DNA of 64,000 nt from Polynucleobacter sphagniphilus (GCF_001953355.1 NZ_MPIY01000003.1:248001-312000), one strand, 5' to 3'. Positions 48,443-58,816 are shown, numbered from the stretch's first letter. Made by a program: numbers and translations. The notes: generated by a model not told the origin, from the sequence alone.

Positions 48443-48961
48443 TTACTTGCTGCGCTTCTTGGTCGCCAGTGCACTGCTGATTGCTTTTGGAATATGAGCA
48501 TGGTGTGCTGCGCAAATGGCTACTCCTAATGCATCGGAGGCATCTGCACCAGGCGCACGGCTTAAACGCAGTAGTCGCTTAACCATCTCTTGCACTTGGG
48601 GCTTAGCGGCTCGACCCGTACCAACAATCGATTGCTTGACACGTAAGGCACTAAATTCATCTACGGGTAGTTTGGCGGCAACCAAGGCTGCGATCACGGC
48701 ACCCCTGGCTTGGCCTAGCATTAAGGTCGAGCGTGGATTGACGTTTAAGAAGACCTCTTCAATGGCAGCCGCCTGGGGTTGATAGGTATCGATGACCTCT
48801 TTGATCCCAGCATATAAAGCGCCAAGGCGTTCAGGTAAGCCTTTGGCTGGATCGCCACTTTCAATCGTCCCAGAGGCTACATACGTCAACTTTTGGCCTT
48901 CGACATCAATCACGCCAAAGCCAGTAATACGTAGTCCTGGGTCGATTCCTATCCAGCGCAT
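48443..48961 (-). CDS. ruvC: Crossover junction endodeoxyribonuclease RuvC
   Basis: Resolvase that nicks Holliday junctions. The 172-residue protein has the catalytic acids in [15 protein letters not shown] (Asp7), [20 protein letters not shown] (Glu) and [17 protein letters not shown] (two Asp). It begins 6 bp after purH and heads ruvCAB. Confidence 0.97.
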   Translation of the reverse strand: MRWIGIDPGLRITGFGVIDVEGQKLTYVASGTIESGDPAKGLPERLGALYAGIKEVIDTYQPQAAAIEEVFLNVNPRSTLMLGQARGAVIAALVAAKLPVDEFSALRVKQSIVGTGRAAKPQVQEMVKRLLRLSRAPGADASDALGVAICAAHHAHIPKAISSALATKKRSK

Positions 48962-48967
48962 GGCTTC

Positions 48968-50548
48968 TTAATGACGGAAATGACGAGTACCAGTAAAGAT
49001 CATGGCAATGCCATGCTCATTTGCTGCCGCAATGATTTCATCATCACGCATACTGCCCCCTGGCTGAATAGCGCAACTGGCGCCACCATTGACTACCACA
49101 TCAAGGCCATCGCGGAAAGGGAAGAAAGCGTCGCTAGCGACCGCAGATCCTTTCAGGCTTAGGCCAGCATTTTCAGCCTTGATACTGGCCATCCGTGCAG
49201 AATCTACTCGACTCATTTGGCCGGCGCCAATACCGAGAGTCATCCCATTGGCGCAATAGACAATCGCATTCGATTTCACAAATTTGGCAACACGCCAAGC
49301 AAATAACATGTCATTCATCTCGCTGGGAGTTGGCAAACGTTTGCTAACTACGCGCATTTCACTTTCAAGAACATTTTTAGCATCTGGTGATTGCACTAGC
49401 AAACCGCCACCAACGCGTTTGAAGTCAAATGTATTAAAGCCGTCACCCAATGGGATTTCTAATAGGCGAACATTTTGTTTGGCAGCAAAAATTGCTTTAG
49501 CTTCATCGCTAAAGCTGGGGGCAATCAACACTTCCACAAATTGCTTAGAGATTTCTTGAGCAGCAGCGCCATCACATGGCACATTAAAGGCGATGATTCC
49601 ACCAAAGGCGGAGCTTGGATCGGTTTTAAATGCCTTTTGGTAAGCCTCAAGCGCATTGACGCCCACTGCTACACCACAAGGGTTGGCATGCTTAATGATG
49701 ACGCAAGCAGCAGCGCCACCGGCGTTATTTGCAAAGCTCTTTACGCACTCCCAGGCAGAATCTGCATCTGCAATATTGTTATAAGACAGCTCTTTACCTT
49801 GGAGCTGCTTGTAATTAGCTAAAGCACCTGCTACTGGTTGAATATCTTTGTAGAAAGCAGCGGACTGATGTGGATTCTCGCCGTAACGCATCTCTTGAAC
49901 TTTTTCAAAAGCAAGATGCAGTGTATCGGGATAGGCAGAGCGTGCTTTGTGATCTAGTGCATCATCTAATGAAGAAAGGTAGTTTGCAATGGCACCGTCG
50001 TATTGAGCGGTATGCGCAAATACTTTCTTCGCAAGACTCAAATTCGTTTTGTATGACACGACATTTTGATTGGCTTTCATTTCTGCCAATACAGGCTCGT
50101 AATCTGCTGGTGAAATCAATACAGTGACATCTTGATGGTTCTTAGCAGCAGCGCGCAGCATGGCTGGTCCACCAATATCAATATTCTCTACTGCATCTTC
50201 AAAAGAGCAGTTTTCACGCGAAACTGTTTCATTAAAAGGGTAAAGATTGATCACCAGCATATCAATGGTATCAATTCCATGTTCTTTTAATGCAGCCATA
50301 TGCTCAGGGAAGTCCCGGCGCGCTAGCAAGCCACCATGCACCATAGGATGAAGAGTTTTAACCCGGCCATCGAGCATTTCTGGGAATTTGGTGAGTGAAG
50401 ATACTTCAACTACGGGCAGTTTATTTTCTGCCAAGAGTTTTGCCGTACCGCCTGTAGAGATGAGCTTGATGCCCTGCTCATGTAATGCTTTAGCAAAAGG
50501 CACAATGCCATTTTTATCGGAGACGGAAAGAAGAGCTGTGCGGATCAT
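48968..50548 (-). CDS. purH: Bifunctional AICAR transformylase/IMP cyclohydrolase
   Basis: Catalyses the last two steps of purine synthesis to IMP. The N-terminal MGS-like cyclohydrolase domain (about 1-190) has [18 protein letters not shown] and [11 protein letters not shown]. The transformylase domain follows with [27 protein letters not shown] (catalytic Lys-His) and a [27 protein letters not shown] region near the C-terminus. At 526 residues it is full length. It sits between fis and ruvC in the usual Burkholderiales order. Confidence 0.98.
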   Translation of the reverse strand: MIRTALLSVSDKNGIVPFAKALHEQGIKLISTGGTAKLLAENKLPVVEVSSLTKFPEMLDGRVKTLHPMVHGGLLARRDFPEHMAALKEHGIDTIDMLVINLYPFNETVSRENCSFEDAVENIDIGGPAMLRAAAKNHQDVTVLISPADYEPVLAEMKANQNVVSYKTNLSLAKKVFAHTAQYDGAIANYLSSLDDALDHKARSAYPDTLHLAFEKVQEMRYGENPHQSAAFYKDIQPVAGALANYKQLQGKELSYNNIADADSAWECVKSFANNAGGAAACVIIKHANPCGVAVGVNALEAYQKAFKTDPSSAFGGIIAFNVPCDGAAAQEISKQFVEVLIAPSFSDEAKAIFAAKQNVRLLEIPLGDGFNTFDFKRVGGGLLVQSPDAKNVLESEMRVVSKRLPTPSEMNDMLFAWRVAKFVKSNAIVYCANGMTLGIGAGQMSRVDSARMASIKAENAGLSLKGSAVASDAFFPFRDGLDVVVNGGASCAIQPGGSMRDDEIIAAANEHGIAMIFTGTRHFRH

Positions 50549-50590
50549 ATTGGAGATAAAGAGTAGTTAAAGTTTGATAGATAAATTGAT

Positions 50591-50830
50591 TTACTTGATG
50601 AGTTTGTGCTCTAGTAATTTTTTATGCAGCGTATTGCGATTGATCCCAAGAAATTGCGCAGCCAAAGATTGATTTTGTTTGGCATGTTGCATTACTAACT
50701 CAAGCATGGGTTTTTCGACTACCCCCAATACCATTTGATAAATATCGTTTGGAGGAGTTCCCTTCAGATCATCAAGATAGCGTTGTAATTGGGTTTCAAT
50801 ACATTCGGTGATGGGGTGTTTATTGGTCAT
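50591..50830 (-). CDS. fis: Fis family DNA-binding protein
   Basis: Small nucleoid-associated protein that bends DNA and activates rRNA promoters in enterobacteria. The 79-residue product ends in the Fis helix-turn-helix NQSLAAQFLGINRNTLHKKL. The N-terminal half is helical with KPMLELVMQHAKQ (dimerisation helix). ATG 50830 is chosen; TTG 50836 is also open, and neither has a clear Shine-Dalgarno site. It follows dusB by 21 bp, the widely conserved dusB-fis operon. Confidence 0.93.
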   Translation of the reverse strand: MTNKHPITECIETQLQRYLDDLKGTPPNDIYQMVLGVVEKPMLELVMQHAKQNQSLAAQFLGINRNTLHKKLLEHKLIK

Positions 50831-50851
50831 CGTCAAAAGAGGGCGGGCTTG

Positions 50852-51868
50852 TTAAGCGGCCTCTAAAAAAAGTAATTGATCGGAATGGGATTTCATCTCA
50901 TCAAAAAAATCATTCACCATTTGCAACTGGGTTTTGCAATCATCAGCAGTGTTCATGCGCTGCCTAAAGGCATGAGAGTCGCGCAAACCTTTGCAATACC
51001 AGCCAATATGTTTTCGGGCCGTACGCAAGCCAATGTATTCACCATAAAACTCATAGTGATCTAGCAAGTGGGCATTCATGATGCTTTGAATTTCTTCGAT
51101 TTGTGGGGTTGGTAATTTCCCACCCGTTTCCAAAAAATGATTAATTTCTCGAAAGATCCAAGGGCGACCCTGGGCTGCACGACCAATCATGATGGCATCT
51201 GCACCCGTAGTCTGTAAAACAAACTGAGCCTTTTCGGGGGTATTGATATCACCATTGGCCACCACTGGAATACCAACACTATTTTTAACAGCAGCAATCG
51301 TTTCGTACTCAGCTTCGCCGTGATACAAATCTGCCTTTGTGCGACCGTGGACAGTTAGCATGGAGATACCAACTTTTTCTGCCAACTGAGCAATTGCGAT
51401 CGCATTCTTATGCTCGCGATCCCAGCCAGTTCGAATTTTCAATGTCACTGGAACGGCGTCCGGCCCAACACCAACTGCTTGTACTACCGCTTCCAGAATT
51501 TTTTCTACCAATGGTTCATCACGCAAGAGGGCCGAGCCCGCGGCAACATTACATACTTTTTTCGCTGGACAACCCATATTGATATCAATAATTTGGGCGC
51601 CATGATCAACGTTGAGTTTGGCCGCGGCTGCCATCATTGCCGGATCAGCACCTGCAATTTGTACAGCAATCGGCTTGAATTCGCCCTGGTGGTTGGCGCG
51701 ACGCTGGGTCTTTTCGCTCTTCCAAAGGAGTGCATTTGAAGCAATCATCTCGGAAACTGCATAACCTGCACCCAACTTTTTACACAGTTGTCTAAATGGA
51801 CGGTCCGTTACTCCCGCCATGGGGGCAACAAAGAGTCGATTTGCGAGAAGGTGAGGACCAATCTTCAT
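50852..51868 (-). CDS. dusB: tRNA-dihydrouridine synthase B
   Basis: FMN-dependent enzyme that reduces uridine in the tRNA D-loop. The 338-residue protein begins with the family MKIGPHLLANRLFVAPMAGV and DRPFRQLC, followed by the catalytic-Cys motif IDINMGCPAKKVCNVAAGSA, TVHGRTKADLYHG and ADAIMIGRAAQGRPWIF. ATG 51868 is chosen because homologues begin there; ATG 51916 would add 16 residues and cannot be excluded. It precedes fis. Confidence 0.96.
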   Translation of the reverse strand: MKIGPHLLANRLFVAPMAGVTDRPFRQLCKKLGAGYAVSEMIASNALLWKSEKTQRRANHQGEFKPIAVQIAGADPAMMAAAAKLNVDHGAQIIDINMGCPAKKVCNVAAGSALLRDEPLVEKILEAVVQAVGVGPDAVPVTLKIRTGWDREHKNAIAIAQLAEKVGISMLTVHGRTKADLYHGEAEYETIAAVKNSVGIPVVANGDINTPEKAQFVLQTTGADAIMIGRAAQGRPWIFREINHFLETGGKLPTPQIEEIQSIMNAHLLDHYEFYGEYIGLRTARKHIGWYCKGLRDSHAFRQRMNTADDCKTQLQMVNDFFDEMKSHSDQLLFLEAA

Positions 51869-52007
51869 TAAAAAAGTCGGGGCTGTGAAATGTCGCTGTG
51901 GCGGGTTGGAAAGCATGACACTTTAGCACAGGAAGGGGGTAAATTGCCTAAAAAATAGGCAAATCCAGTCTAAAAATGGTAAACCTGCAGATCTGAGTTA
52001 AACAGGC

Positions 52008-53162
52008 CTAACGGCGACCAAACATCATTTGGCGGGCTAAGGCTATTTTCACTGGAGGAAGCCACTGCAGACTCGATAAAGCCAGTCCGCGAGCCAGTAC
52101 AACGGGAAGAAGATTGGACGTAAATACCCGCGCCATGATGTCTGTTAAACCAATGGTGGCCGTTCGGTCCGCTTTGCGGCTAGTTGCATAGTCTTTGAGG
52201 GTATGAGGCAGAGATTCGGATGATGATTCTTCTGTTCCCGAATACAGCGCTGAGAGTTTTTCAGCCAAAAGATAGGCGTCACGTAGGCCTAGATTAAGAC
52301 CTTGGCCGGCAACGGGATGTAAGGTCTGGGCGGCATTACCAATCCAAACCTCATTGCCTTGGGTAATTTCTTTGCGATAGTTCAAGCCCAGTTCATACAG
52401 TCGCCGATCGCGCACTTTTAAGAATTTCCCCAGCCGAGTGCCAAACTCTTTTTGAAGTTCAGTCAGAAAATCGACATCATTGAGATCTAGGCGCATTTTT
52501 GCTACCGCAGGTGAGCTGCACCAGACTACATTAAGGGTATTGGCGTCATAGTGGCTGGGCAGGATCGCTAGGGGACCTTCTGCAGTAAAACGCTCCCATG
52601 CTTGATAGGGGATAGCGCTTTCTACTTCAACCAAGCCAACCAAAGCTGACTGACCATAGTCACGGCCAGATTCAACCCAATCTTGTGTTTTAAATAAGCC
52701 ACCTTCGGCATGCACAATGCATTTGGCGTCTGTTGTAGGACTTTCTTGATTGGGTGCGATGTGCTCCCAAGCAAAATTGGGGGATGTTTTCTGAATTGCC
52801 CTTAGGGATTTGCGTAAGGTCAGGTGAATATCGCGATAGCGAATGATGTGGCCCAGAGCATCCTGATGAAGCTCTTCACGTGTCATCAAGGCGCGACCAA
52901 AACGACCTGATTGGGAAACATGTACCCGATGAATATCAGCCGCTTCCTTGGGCCATGCCTTGATCGTATCTAGTAGCAGCTTACTGCCGTGTGAAAGAGC
53001 AATACCGCGACTATCAGCTGCCACAAGATCCGCATCATCGGCTGGATTGCGATCTTGCAACACGAGTTTTGCCTCTGGAAATTTTTGCAGACACCATGCT
53101 GCGCAAGCTAGACCAACAGGACCGCCGCCTTGAATCAAGATATCGAAATGATCGTTGCTCAT
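52008..53162 (-). CDS. ubiH: UbiH/UbiF-family FAD-dependent monooxygenase
   Basis: Flavoprotein hydroxylase of the ubiquinone ring. The 384-residue protein has the FAD Rossmann motif DILIQGGGPVGLACAAWCL at the start and the family signature WIGNAAQTLHPVAGQGLNLG near residue 275, followed by LRDAYLLAEKL. It lies directly after pepP (12 bp), as ubiH does in E. coli, which favours this name. The ring position it hydroxylates cannot be decided, since betaproteobacterial UbiH, UbiF, UbiL and UbiM overlap. Other quinone genes lie at 29-33 kb. Confidence 0.85.
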   Translation of the reverse strand: MSNDHFDILIQGGGPVGLACAAWCLQKFPEAKLVLQDRNPADDADLVAADSRGIALSHGSKLLLDTIKAWPKEAADIHRVHVSQSGRFGRALMTREELHQDALGHIIRYRDIHLTLRKSLRAIQKTSPNFAWEHIAPNQESPTTDAKCIVHAEGGLFKTQDWVESGRDYGQSALVGLVEVESAIPYQAWERFTAEGPLAILPSHYDANTLNVVWCSSPAVAKMRLDLNDVDFLTELQKEFGTRLGKFLKVRDRRLYELGLNYRKEITQGNEVWIGNAAQTLHPVAGQGLNLGLRDAYLLAEKLSALYSGTEESSSESLPHTLKDYATSRKADRTATIGLTDIMARVFTSNLLPVVLARGLALSSLQWLPPVKIALARQMMFGRR

Positions 53163-53174
53163 GCGCTGACTGGT

Positions 53175-54539
53175 TTAATGCTGCATTAATGCTTGAATTT
53201 CATCGGGGTCAACTGGCACACCACGGGAAATTAATTCACAAGCCGAGTTTGTGACAACGGCATCGTCTTCAATACGGATACCAATATTCCAAAACATTGG
53301 ATCAATATCATCGGCTGGTCTGACATAAAGCCCTGGTTCAATAGTCAGCACCATGCCAGCCTGGAGTTTGCGCCATGGTTTTTCACTTGCCGATGCTGAT
53401 GTGCTAGCTTCGCGATATGAGCCAACATCATGGACATCCATTCCCAACCAATGTGAGGTGCGGTGCATATAAAAACGACGATAGGCCCCAAGCTCAATAG
53501 CATTATCTAGTGAGCCTAACTCAGCACGCTTTAATAACTTTTCATCTAGTAAGCCTTGGGTTAAGACTCTTAGAGCAGCCTCATGTGGCTGTATAAAAGT
53601 ATTGCCGGGACAAGTAACCGCAATGGCTGCCTCTTGGGCGGCGAGTGTAATCTCATAAAGCGCGCGCTGCGGACCGGTAAACGCGCCATTTACCGGGAAG
53701 GTGCGTGTAATATCAGATGCATAACCATCTAACTCGCAACCTGCATCGATTAAACATAAGTCGCCACTCACCAATTCTGTAGAGCCTGCGCGGTAATGAA
53801 GAATGCACGAGTTAGCACCACCTGCCACAATACTGTTGTAGGCAACACTTTGTGCGCCACTGTTACGGAACTCGTGCAGTAATTCGGCTTCGAGGTGGTA
53901 TTCACGCATACCTGGTTTGCAGATTTGCATGGCACGTATGTGAGCGCGCGCAGAAATAGCAGCTGCTTTACGCATGATGTCCAGCTCATGAGGATCTTTA
54001 AAGAGACGCATTTCGTGGAGCAGGGCATCTACATCATGAAACTGTGAGGGGGGATTGATTCCGGAACGTCCCTGTTGGCGAACTTGCTTCATCCAATGGC
54101 GAAGTCTGCGATCATCCTCAGCGCTTTGAGCTAGGCGAATATAGACAGCATTTTGATCAGCTAATAGCTCTCCCAGCTTTACATCTAAAGTCTGGTTGCT
54201 GTGTGCGTATTGCACCCCCAGTATCTCAGGAGCAGCCTGAGGCCCTAGGCGGATGCCATCCCAAATTTCTCGTTCGGCATCTTTTGGGCGGCAAAACAGA
54301 TGAGACTCTTGGCTATAAGAAGCGCCATTCCTCTGAACGATGATGACAAGGGTCGCCCCTGGCTCTTCAAAGCCGGTGAGATAAAAGAAATCACTGTCAT
54401 GACGATAGGGAAATTCACTATCGCGATTGCGAGCAAGTTCGGGGGCAGTGTTGATGATGGCAATGCCGCTACCTGTTTGCGCATGTATTTGCCTGGCTAA
54501 TTCATCCCGACGTTTTTGATAGATTTTGAGATTATTCAT
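53175..54539 (-). CDS. pepP: Xaa-Pro aminopeptidase
   Basis: Mn-dependent aminopeptidase P that removes N-terminal residues next to proline. The 454-residue protein has the N-terminal AMP_N domain (SEFPYRHDSDFFYLTGFEEP near residue 40) and the pita-bread catalytic domain with LCLIDAGCELDGYASDITRT (two metal Asp), HRTSHWLGMDVHDVG (His) and TIEPGLYV, RIEDDAVV (two Glu). It overlaps murU by 8 bp and precedes ubiH. Confidence 0.96.
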   Translation of the reverse strand: MNNLKIYQKRRDELARQIHAQTGSGIAIINTAPELARNRDSEFPYRHDSDFFYLTGFEEPGATLVIIVQRNGASYSQESHLFCRPKDAEREIWDGIRLGPQAAPEILGVQYAHSNQTLDVKLGELLADQNAVYIRLAQSAEDDRRLRHWMKQVRQQGRSGINPPSQFHDVDALLHEMRLFKDPHELDIMRKAAAISARAHIRAMQICKPGMREYHLEAELLHEFRNSGAQSVAYNSIVAGGANSCILHYRAGSTELVSGDLCLIDAGCELDGYASDITRTFPVNGAFTGPQRALYEITLAAQEAAIAVTCPGNTFIQPHEAALRVLTQGLLDEKLLKRAELGSLDNAIELGAYRRFYMHRTSHWLGMDVHDVGSYREASTSASASEKPWRKLQAGMVLTIEPGLYVRPADDIDPMFWNIGIRIEDDAVVTNSACELISRGVPVDPDEIQALMQH

Positions 54540-55254
54540 GCGCTGCGTTGAGTTCGTTTAAGCGTTGTGGAGTCCCTACATCGTGCCATGGACCAGTATA
54601 TTTTTCAGCGGTGACTCTATTTTCCCTCATTGCTGCTCTTAATAAGGGAGCTAATTTTGTAGGCTCACCTCTTACCAAATCCTTAAATAAGTCTCGATGG
54701 TAAAGGCCAATACCAGAAAAGGTGAGTTTTTCGGCATCAGGCAACGCGCTATCTGAGACTTGCGAGTGATACAAATAAAAGTCGCCTTCTGGATGCTGCA
54801 CGGGGTTGGGCACCAAGATCAAGTAGGCGAGCGGTTTGTGTGGATCTGCCAGCCTTTCAAGGCGAGTGAACTCATCGAGCAAATGATCCATCGGAAAGTT
54901 CGGGCAAAAGACATCTCCATTGATTACTAAGAAGTAGTCATGGGGGTCTAATAAGGGGAGTGCTTGGCAAATACCACCAGCAGTCTCTAAGGCAATCATT
55001 TCAGGAGAGTAGGTGATTTGTAGCCCAAACTGTGAGCCATTTCCCAGCGCATTTTCAATCTTCTCTCCCAGCCAGGCATGATTGATGACCACGTTTGTAA
55101 TACCGGCTTTTGAGAGTGCTTCTAGGTGCCAGCTCAGCAAAGCTTTGCCTTTTATTTTTAATAAAGGCTTAGGTAGATCATCCGTTAAGGGACGCATGCG
55201 CTCACCTCGACCGGCAGCAAGCAATAAGCAAGGTAAAGAAGTGGGCCTAGTCAT
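54532..55254 (-). CDS. murU: N-acetylmuramate alpha-1-phosphate uridylyltransferase (MurU-like)
   Basis: Nucleotidyltransferase that makes UDP-MurNAc from MurNAc-1-phosphate, bypassing fosfomycin-sensitive de novo synthesis. The 240-residue protein has the NTP-binding motif LLLAAGRGERMRPLTDDLPK at the start (GxGxRMxPLT), KPLLKIKGKALLSWHLEAL and YFLVINGDVFCPN with the metal Asp. It overlaps amgK by 8 bp and both lie beside divergent lptD, as in Pseudomonas putida. Other sugar-1-phosphate transferases are alternatives, but the context supports MurU. Confidence 0.88.
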   Translation of the reverse strand: MTRPTSLPCLLLAAGRGERMRPLTDDLPKPLLKIKGKALLSWHLEALSKAGITNVVINHAWLGEKIENALGNGSQFGLQITYSPEMIALETAGGICQALPLLDPHDYFLVINGDVFCPNFPMDHLLDEFTRLERLADPHKPLAYLILVPNPVQHPEGDFYLYHSQVSDSALPDAEKLTFSGIGLYHRDLFKDLVRGEPTKLAPLLRAAMRENRVTAEKYTGPWHDVGTPQRLNELNAAHE

Positions 55255-56251
55255 TCTGGTTTAGGCGAGTGGCTTCTAAGATGCGCGCTAAGGGCTTTAA
55301 TTCAATATAGCGATTGGCTGTAGCAATGGCGTAATCGAGAACCAAGGGAATATCTTTGAGATAACCATCCTTACCGTCACGATGGAATAATCTTGCAAAA
55401 ATACCCAGAACTTTGAGGTGGCGCTGTAAACCCATCCACTCAAAATCACGATAGAACTGTCCAAAATCACTTGGCATTGGTAATCCAGACTTGCGCCCCT
55501 CTTCCCAAAATTGAATGACCCAGTCAATCACCATTTCTTCGGGCCAGGCAATATAGGCATCACGCCATAACGAGGCGGCATCATAAGTAATCGGGCCATA
55601 CACCGCATCTTGAAAATCTAAGATGCCCGGATTATTTTGGGCGGTTACCATTAAATTGCGCGAATGAAAGTCCCGATGCACAAATACTTTTTCTTGGGCT
55701 AGATTATTTTCAATAATCAGTGCAAAAGCCTGCCGCATTTGTGCCGTTTGTATTGCACTAAGCTCCAATTGAAGATGCTGCTTTAAATACCACTCTGGGA
55801 AAAGATCGAGCTCTCGTTGGAGTAGGGCTTGATCATAGTTGGGTAACACATTTGGTTTGCTGGCTAACTGCATTTGAACTAAGGCGTGGCTTGCATCTCG
55901 GTAGAGGGCATTTGCACTTTCATTATTAAGGGCTTCTAAATACGTTTTATGACCAAGGTCACTTAACAAAAGAAAGCCATCCTCAATATTTTGTTCTAGT
56001 ATTTGAGGGACATGTAATCCTGCCTCAAATAGCAATAAATCGATCTCAATAAAGGCATCCAAAGGCTCATGTTGGGGTGGGGCATCCATCACGATCAGGG
56101 TCGGATAAGTGGGGTTTTTTGACTCAATCCGAAAATACCGCCTAAAGCTGGCGTCAGCTGAGGCGGGTGCCAATGTGGCTAGATCTAATTGCCAGCTAGG
56201 TTCAAGGCCCTTTAGCCAGCCACGAAGGGTGTCAATACGAGTATTAGTCAT
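55247..56251 (-). CDS. amgK: N-acetylmuramate/N-acetylglucosamine anomeric kinase (AmgK-like)
   Basis: Aminoglycoside-phosphotransferase-fold kinase that would phosphorylate MurNAc at the anomeric position for MurU. The 334-residue protein has FRRYFRIESK near residue 36, the catalytic loop VFVHRDFHSRNLMVT near 186 (His-Arg-Asp) and the metal motif GILDFQDAVYGPITYD. ATG 56251 is chosen, 33 bp from divergent lptD; an upstream frame extension would overlap lptD. It forms a coupled pair with murU. Confidence 0.9.
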   Translation of the reverse strand: MTNTRIDTLRGWLKGLEPSWQLDLATLAPASADASFRRYFRIESKNPTYPTLIVMDAPPQHEPLDAFIEIDLLLFEAGLHVPQILEQNIEDGFLLLSDLGHKTYLEALNNESANALYRDASHALVQMQLASKPNVLPNYDQALLQRELDLFPEWYLKQHLQLELSAIQTAQMRQAFALIIENNLAQEKVFVHRDFHSRNLMVTAQNNPGILDFQDAVYGPITYDAASLWRDAYIAWPEEMVIDWVIQFWEEGRKSGLPMPSDFGQFYRDFEWMGLQRHLKVLGIFARLFHRDGKDGYLKDIPLVLDYAIATANRYIELKPLARILEATRLNQND

Positions 56252-56284
56252 GGTCGATTCGTATAATAAGCTCGGTCTGCATCT

Positions 56285-58816
56285 ATGAATCATTATCGCC
56301 GTCGCGCCGGTTTTTGCGCCCCTCTTTTTTTAGCTTTAGCCCCGCGCGTCATGATGGGGGTTGTAATGCTGCATTTTGCCCTTCCGGCAAATGCCCAGGC
56401 TCCTGCGCCTTTACCTCCAACGGCTCAATCTTTGGCAAATGCTGGCAACACCATTTTGATCCCGGATCGTGGGGAGGTGACAGTGCTCAAGCTGGACGAT
56501 CAACTGCGTCTGGGTAAGCCAATTGAGGATGGTAAGGCGCTCACTTTTACTTCAAGTGATTCGATAGATGGTGTGGTGGATCGTGAGATGGTCTTGCGGG
56601 GGCGCGCACAGATTCGGCGCAATGGTGCGGTATTAAAAGCAGATGAAGTTCACTATGACCCCGATACGGATATTGCAGACTTAGTTGGCAATGCTGAAAT
56701 GTCAAAAGGGAATGTCACCTTCAAGGGTCCGACTGCACAATTTAAGGTTGATGCTCGTGAAGGTGAAATGAAAACACCAAGTTACGAGTTGCGGGATAAC
56801 CGTGCTACTGGTACTGCTGATAAATTAACCATTCAAAGCTCGGATATTTTTGTCTTTGATAATGCAACTTATTCGACCTGCACTCCTCAGAATTTAGACT
56901 GGTATTTTTCAGTTGATCGAATGGAGATTGATAACGAGCAAAAAGAAATGGTAGGCACTGGCGGTGTCTTGCATGTATTTGATGTACCCGTTGCCTATGT
57001 CCCTTATATAACAGCGCCCACTGCCAATCAACGGCGCTCAGGCATTCTGTCTCCAGTGGCTGGTTATAACTCCAATAATGGTTTTGATATAACGCAGCCC
57101 TATTATGTTGACATTGCCCCCAATCGAGATTTACTAGTTTTGCCTCGCTATATGTCTGACCGAGGATTGCAATTAGGCGGTCAGTACCGTTTCTTGGATC
57201 CTTCGTATGTTGGCACTTTGGCAGGTGATTACATGCATGACATCAAAACAGGCACTGATCGCTGGCGCTACGATTGGCAACAGCGTCAATTGTTTAGTGG
57301 AGCGATGGGGCCTGGAGGCGTACCTATGCCAGGTAGCTGGACAGGTTACGCCAATATAGCCCGCGTTTCTGATAGCGCATATCCTACCGATTTCTCGCAA
57401 AGTATTGCAGGAGTGGTTACCAGTCAGTTTCGCCAAGAGCTGGGGACATCGAAAGGTCTCACAGGAGATTTAAGCAATTGGATAGTTTCAGCAAAAGCCA
57501 CTACCTTTCAGACTCTTCAGCCCGATCCGATCAATATTGTGCAAGCACCATACAACTTGCTGCCTAATATCACGGCATCCTATAACAATCGTTTAACGCC
57601 TACTGTAGCCGATCCTACAAGCAAGTATGTAGCCCTGCCATCTGGACCGACCAATACCTTTTCAGTGGATTTCTCACGCTTTCAGTACAACATTCAAGGT
57701 AATCTAGCGGCAACTGCGCCAGGCGCATATAGTCAAGCAGATAGAACTATTCTGCGTGGTGCCATGGCCTACCCTGAGATCACCCCTGGTTACTACATTA
57801 CGCCTAAGATTAGTTTCCAGGCAAATAATTACAATGCAACTGCTCTCAACCCAGGCGCCGCCCCAGCGCAAGGATTTGTTTTGCCAACGTTTAGCGTGGA
57901 TTCTGGCTTAGCATTTGAGCGTGATGCAGCTGAATTACATAGCTTCTTTGGGCGTGATATGGTGCTGACGATGGAGCCACGTGCTTTCTATGTTTATACG
58001 CCCTATCAAAATCAATCTAACACCCCTTTATTTGATACCGCTGATGGTGGTTATGGTTTGAGTCAAATATTTGCTGAAAATAATTTCATTGGCGGCGACC
58101 GAGTTGCCGATAATAATAAATTAACGATGGGTCTGACCAGTCGCATGTTAGAGGCTAGCTCTGGTGCCGAGCGCGCAGTCTTTACTTTGGCTCAGCGCCA
58201 AGAGTTTACTGGGCAAAAAGTCGGGCTCTATGGCACTGTAGTTGATCCGAGCACCTATTCTGATACATTAGGTGCGGCATCGGTGCGTTTGCTGGGTAAC
58301 TTTAGTGCGGACGTATTTGCGGACTATAACGCGCAATTGAATCAGTTTGCGCAAACAACCTATGGTGCCAGTTGGCGACCAACCCCAGGCAGAAGTCTCA
58401 ATATTGGCTATCAAACGCTCTGGACCCCGCCGACGGTAGCATCCCCGCAAAATAACGTACTCGCAGCACCTGCGGCCACCACGGTGAATCAGTACAACAT
58501 TTCTGGGCAGTGGCCTATAACGCGTGAGATCTCCGTCGTGGGTCGGTGGGGATATGATGCCTTAACTTCAAAAACCCTTAATACATTGGCTGCTATGGAG
58601 TGGACTAGGGATTGTTGGACATTCAGGGCTGCCTATTCTCAGATCACTAACCCCACCCTAGTCACTCCTTTGACGACGCAAATTCTGTTTCAAGTCGAAT
58701 TTAGGGGCTTTGGTAGCGTCGGCAGCAATCCAGTTGATATTATGAAGCTTAACGTACCTGGATATTTACCTACTTCTAAGCCAATACCACCATCAACATA
58801 CGAGAACTATCAATGA
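56285..58816 (+). CDS. lptD: LPS-assembly outer-membrane protein LptD
   Basis: Outer-membrane beta-barrel that, with LptE, places LPS on the cell surface. The 843-residue protein has a signal peptide (about 1-37, ending ALPANA), an OstA-like periplasmic domain (about 60-200: LRGRAQIRRNGAVLKADEVHYD) and a large barrel. The mature chain contains only two cysteines, Cys199 (STCTPQ) and Cys777 (RDCWTF), so a single long-range disulfide is possible, compared with four cysteines in E. coli. It heads lptD-surA-pdxA-rsmA and overlaps surA by 4 bp. Confidence 0.96.
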   Translation: MNHYRRRAGFCAPLFLALAPRVMMGVVMLHFALPANAQAPAPLPPTAQSLANAGNTILIPDRGEVTVLKLDDQLRLGKPIEDGKALTFTSSDSIDGVVDREMVLRGRAQIRRNGAVLKADEVHYDPDTDIADLVGNAEMSKGNVTFKGPTAQFKVDAREGEMKTPSYELRDNRATGTADKLTIQSSDIFVFDNATYSTCTPQNLDWYFSVDRMEIDNEQKEMVGTGGVLHVFDVPVAYVPYITAPTANQRRSGILSPVAGYNSNNGFDITQPYYVDIAPNRDLLVLPRYMSDRGLQLGGQYRFLDPSYVGTLAGDYMHDIKTGTDRWRYDWQQRQLFSGAMGPGGVPMPGSWTGYANIARVSDSAYPTDFSQSIAGVVTSQFRQELGTSKGLTGDLSNWIVSAKATTFQTLQPDPINIVQAPYNLLPNITASYNNRLTPTVADPTSKYVALPSGPTNTFSVDFSRFQYNIQGNLAATAPGAYSQADRTILRGAMAYPEITPGYYITPKISFQANNYNATALNPGAAPAQGFVLPTFSVDSGLAFERDAAELHSFFGRDMVLTMEPRAFYVYTPYQNQSNTPLFDTADGGYGLSQIFAENNFIGGDRVADNNKLTMGLTSRMLEASSGAERAVFTLAQRQEFTGQKVGLYGTVVDPSTYSDTLGAASVRLLGNFSADVFADYNAQLNQFAQTTYGASWRPTPGRSLNIGYQTLWTPPTVASPQNNVLAAPAATTVNQYNISGQWPITREISVVGRWGYDALTSKTLNTLAAMEWTRDCWTFRAAYSQITNPTLVTPLTTQILFQVEFRGFGSVGSNPVDIMKLNVPGYLPTSKPIPPSTYENYQ

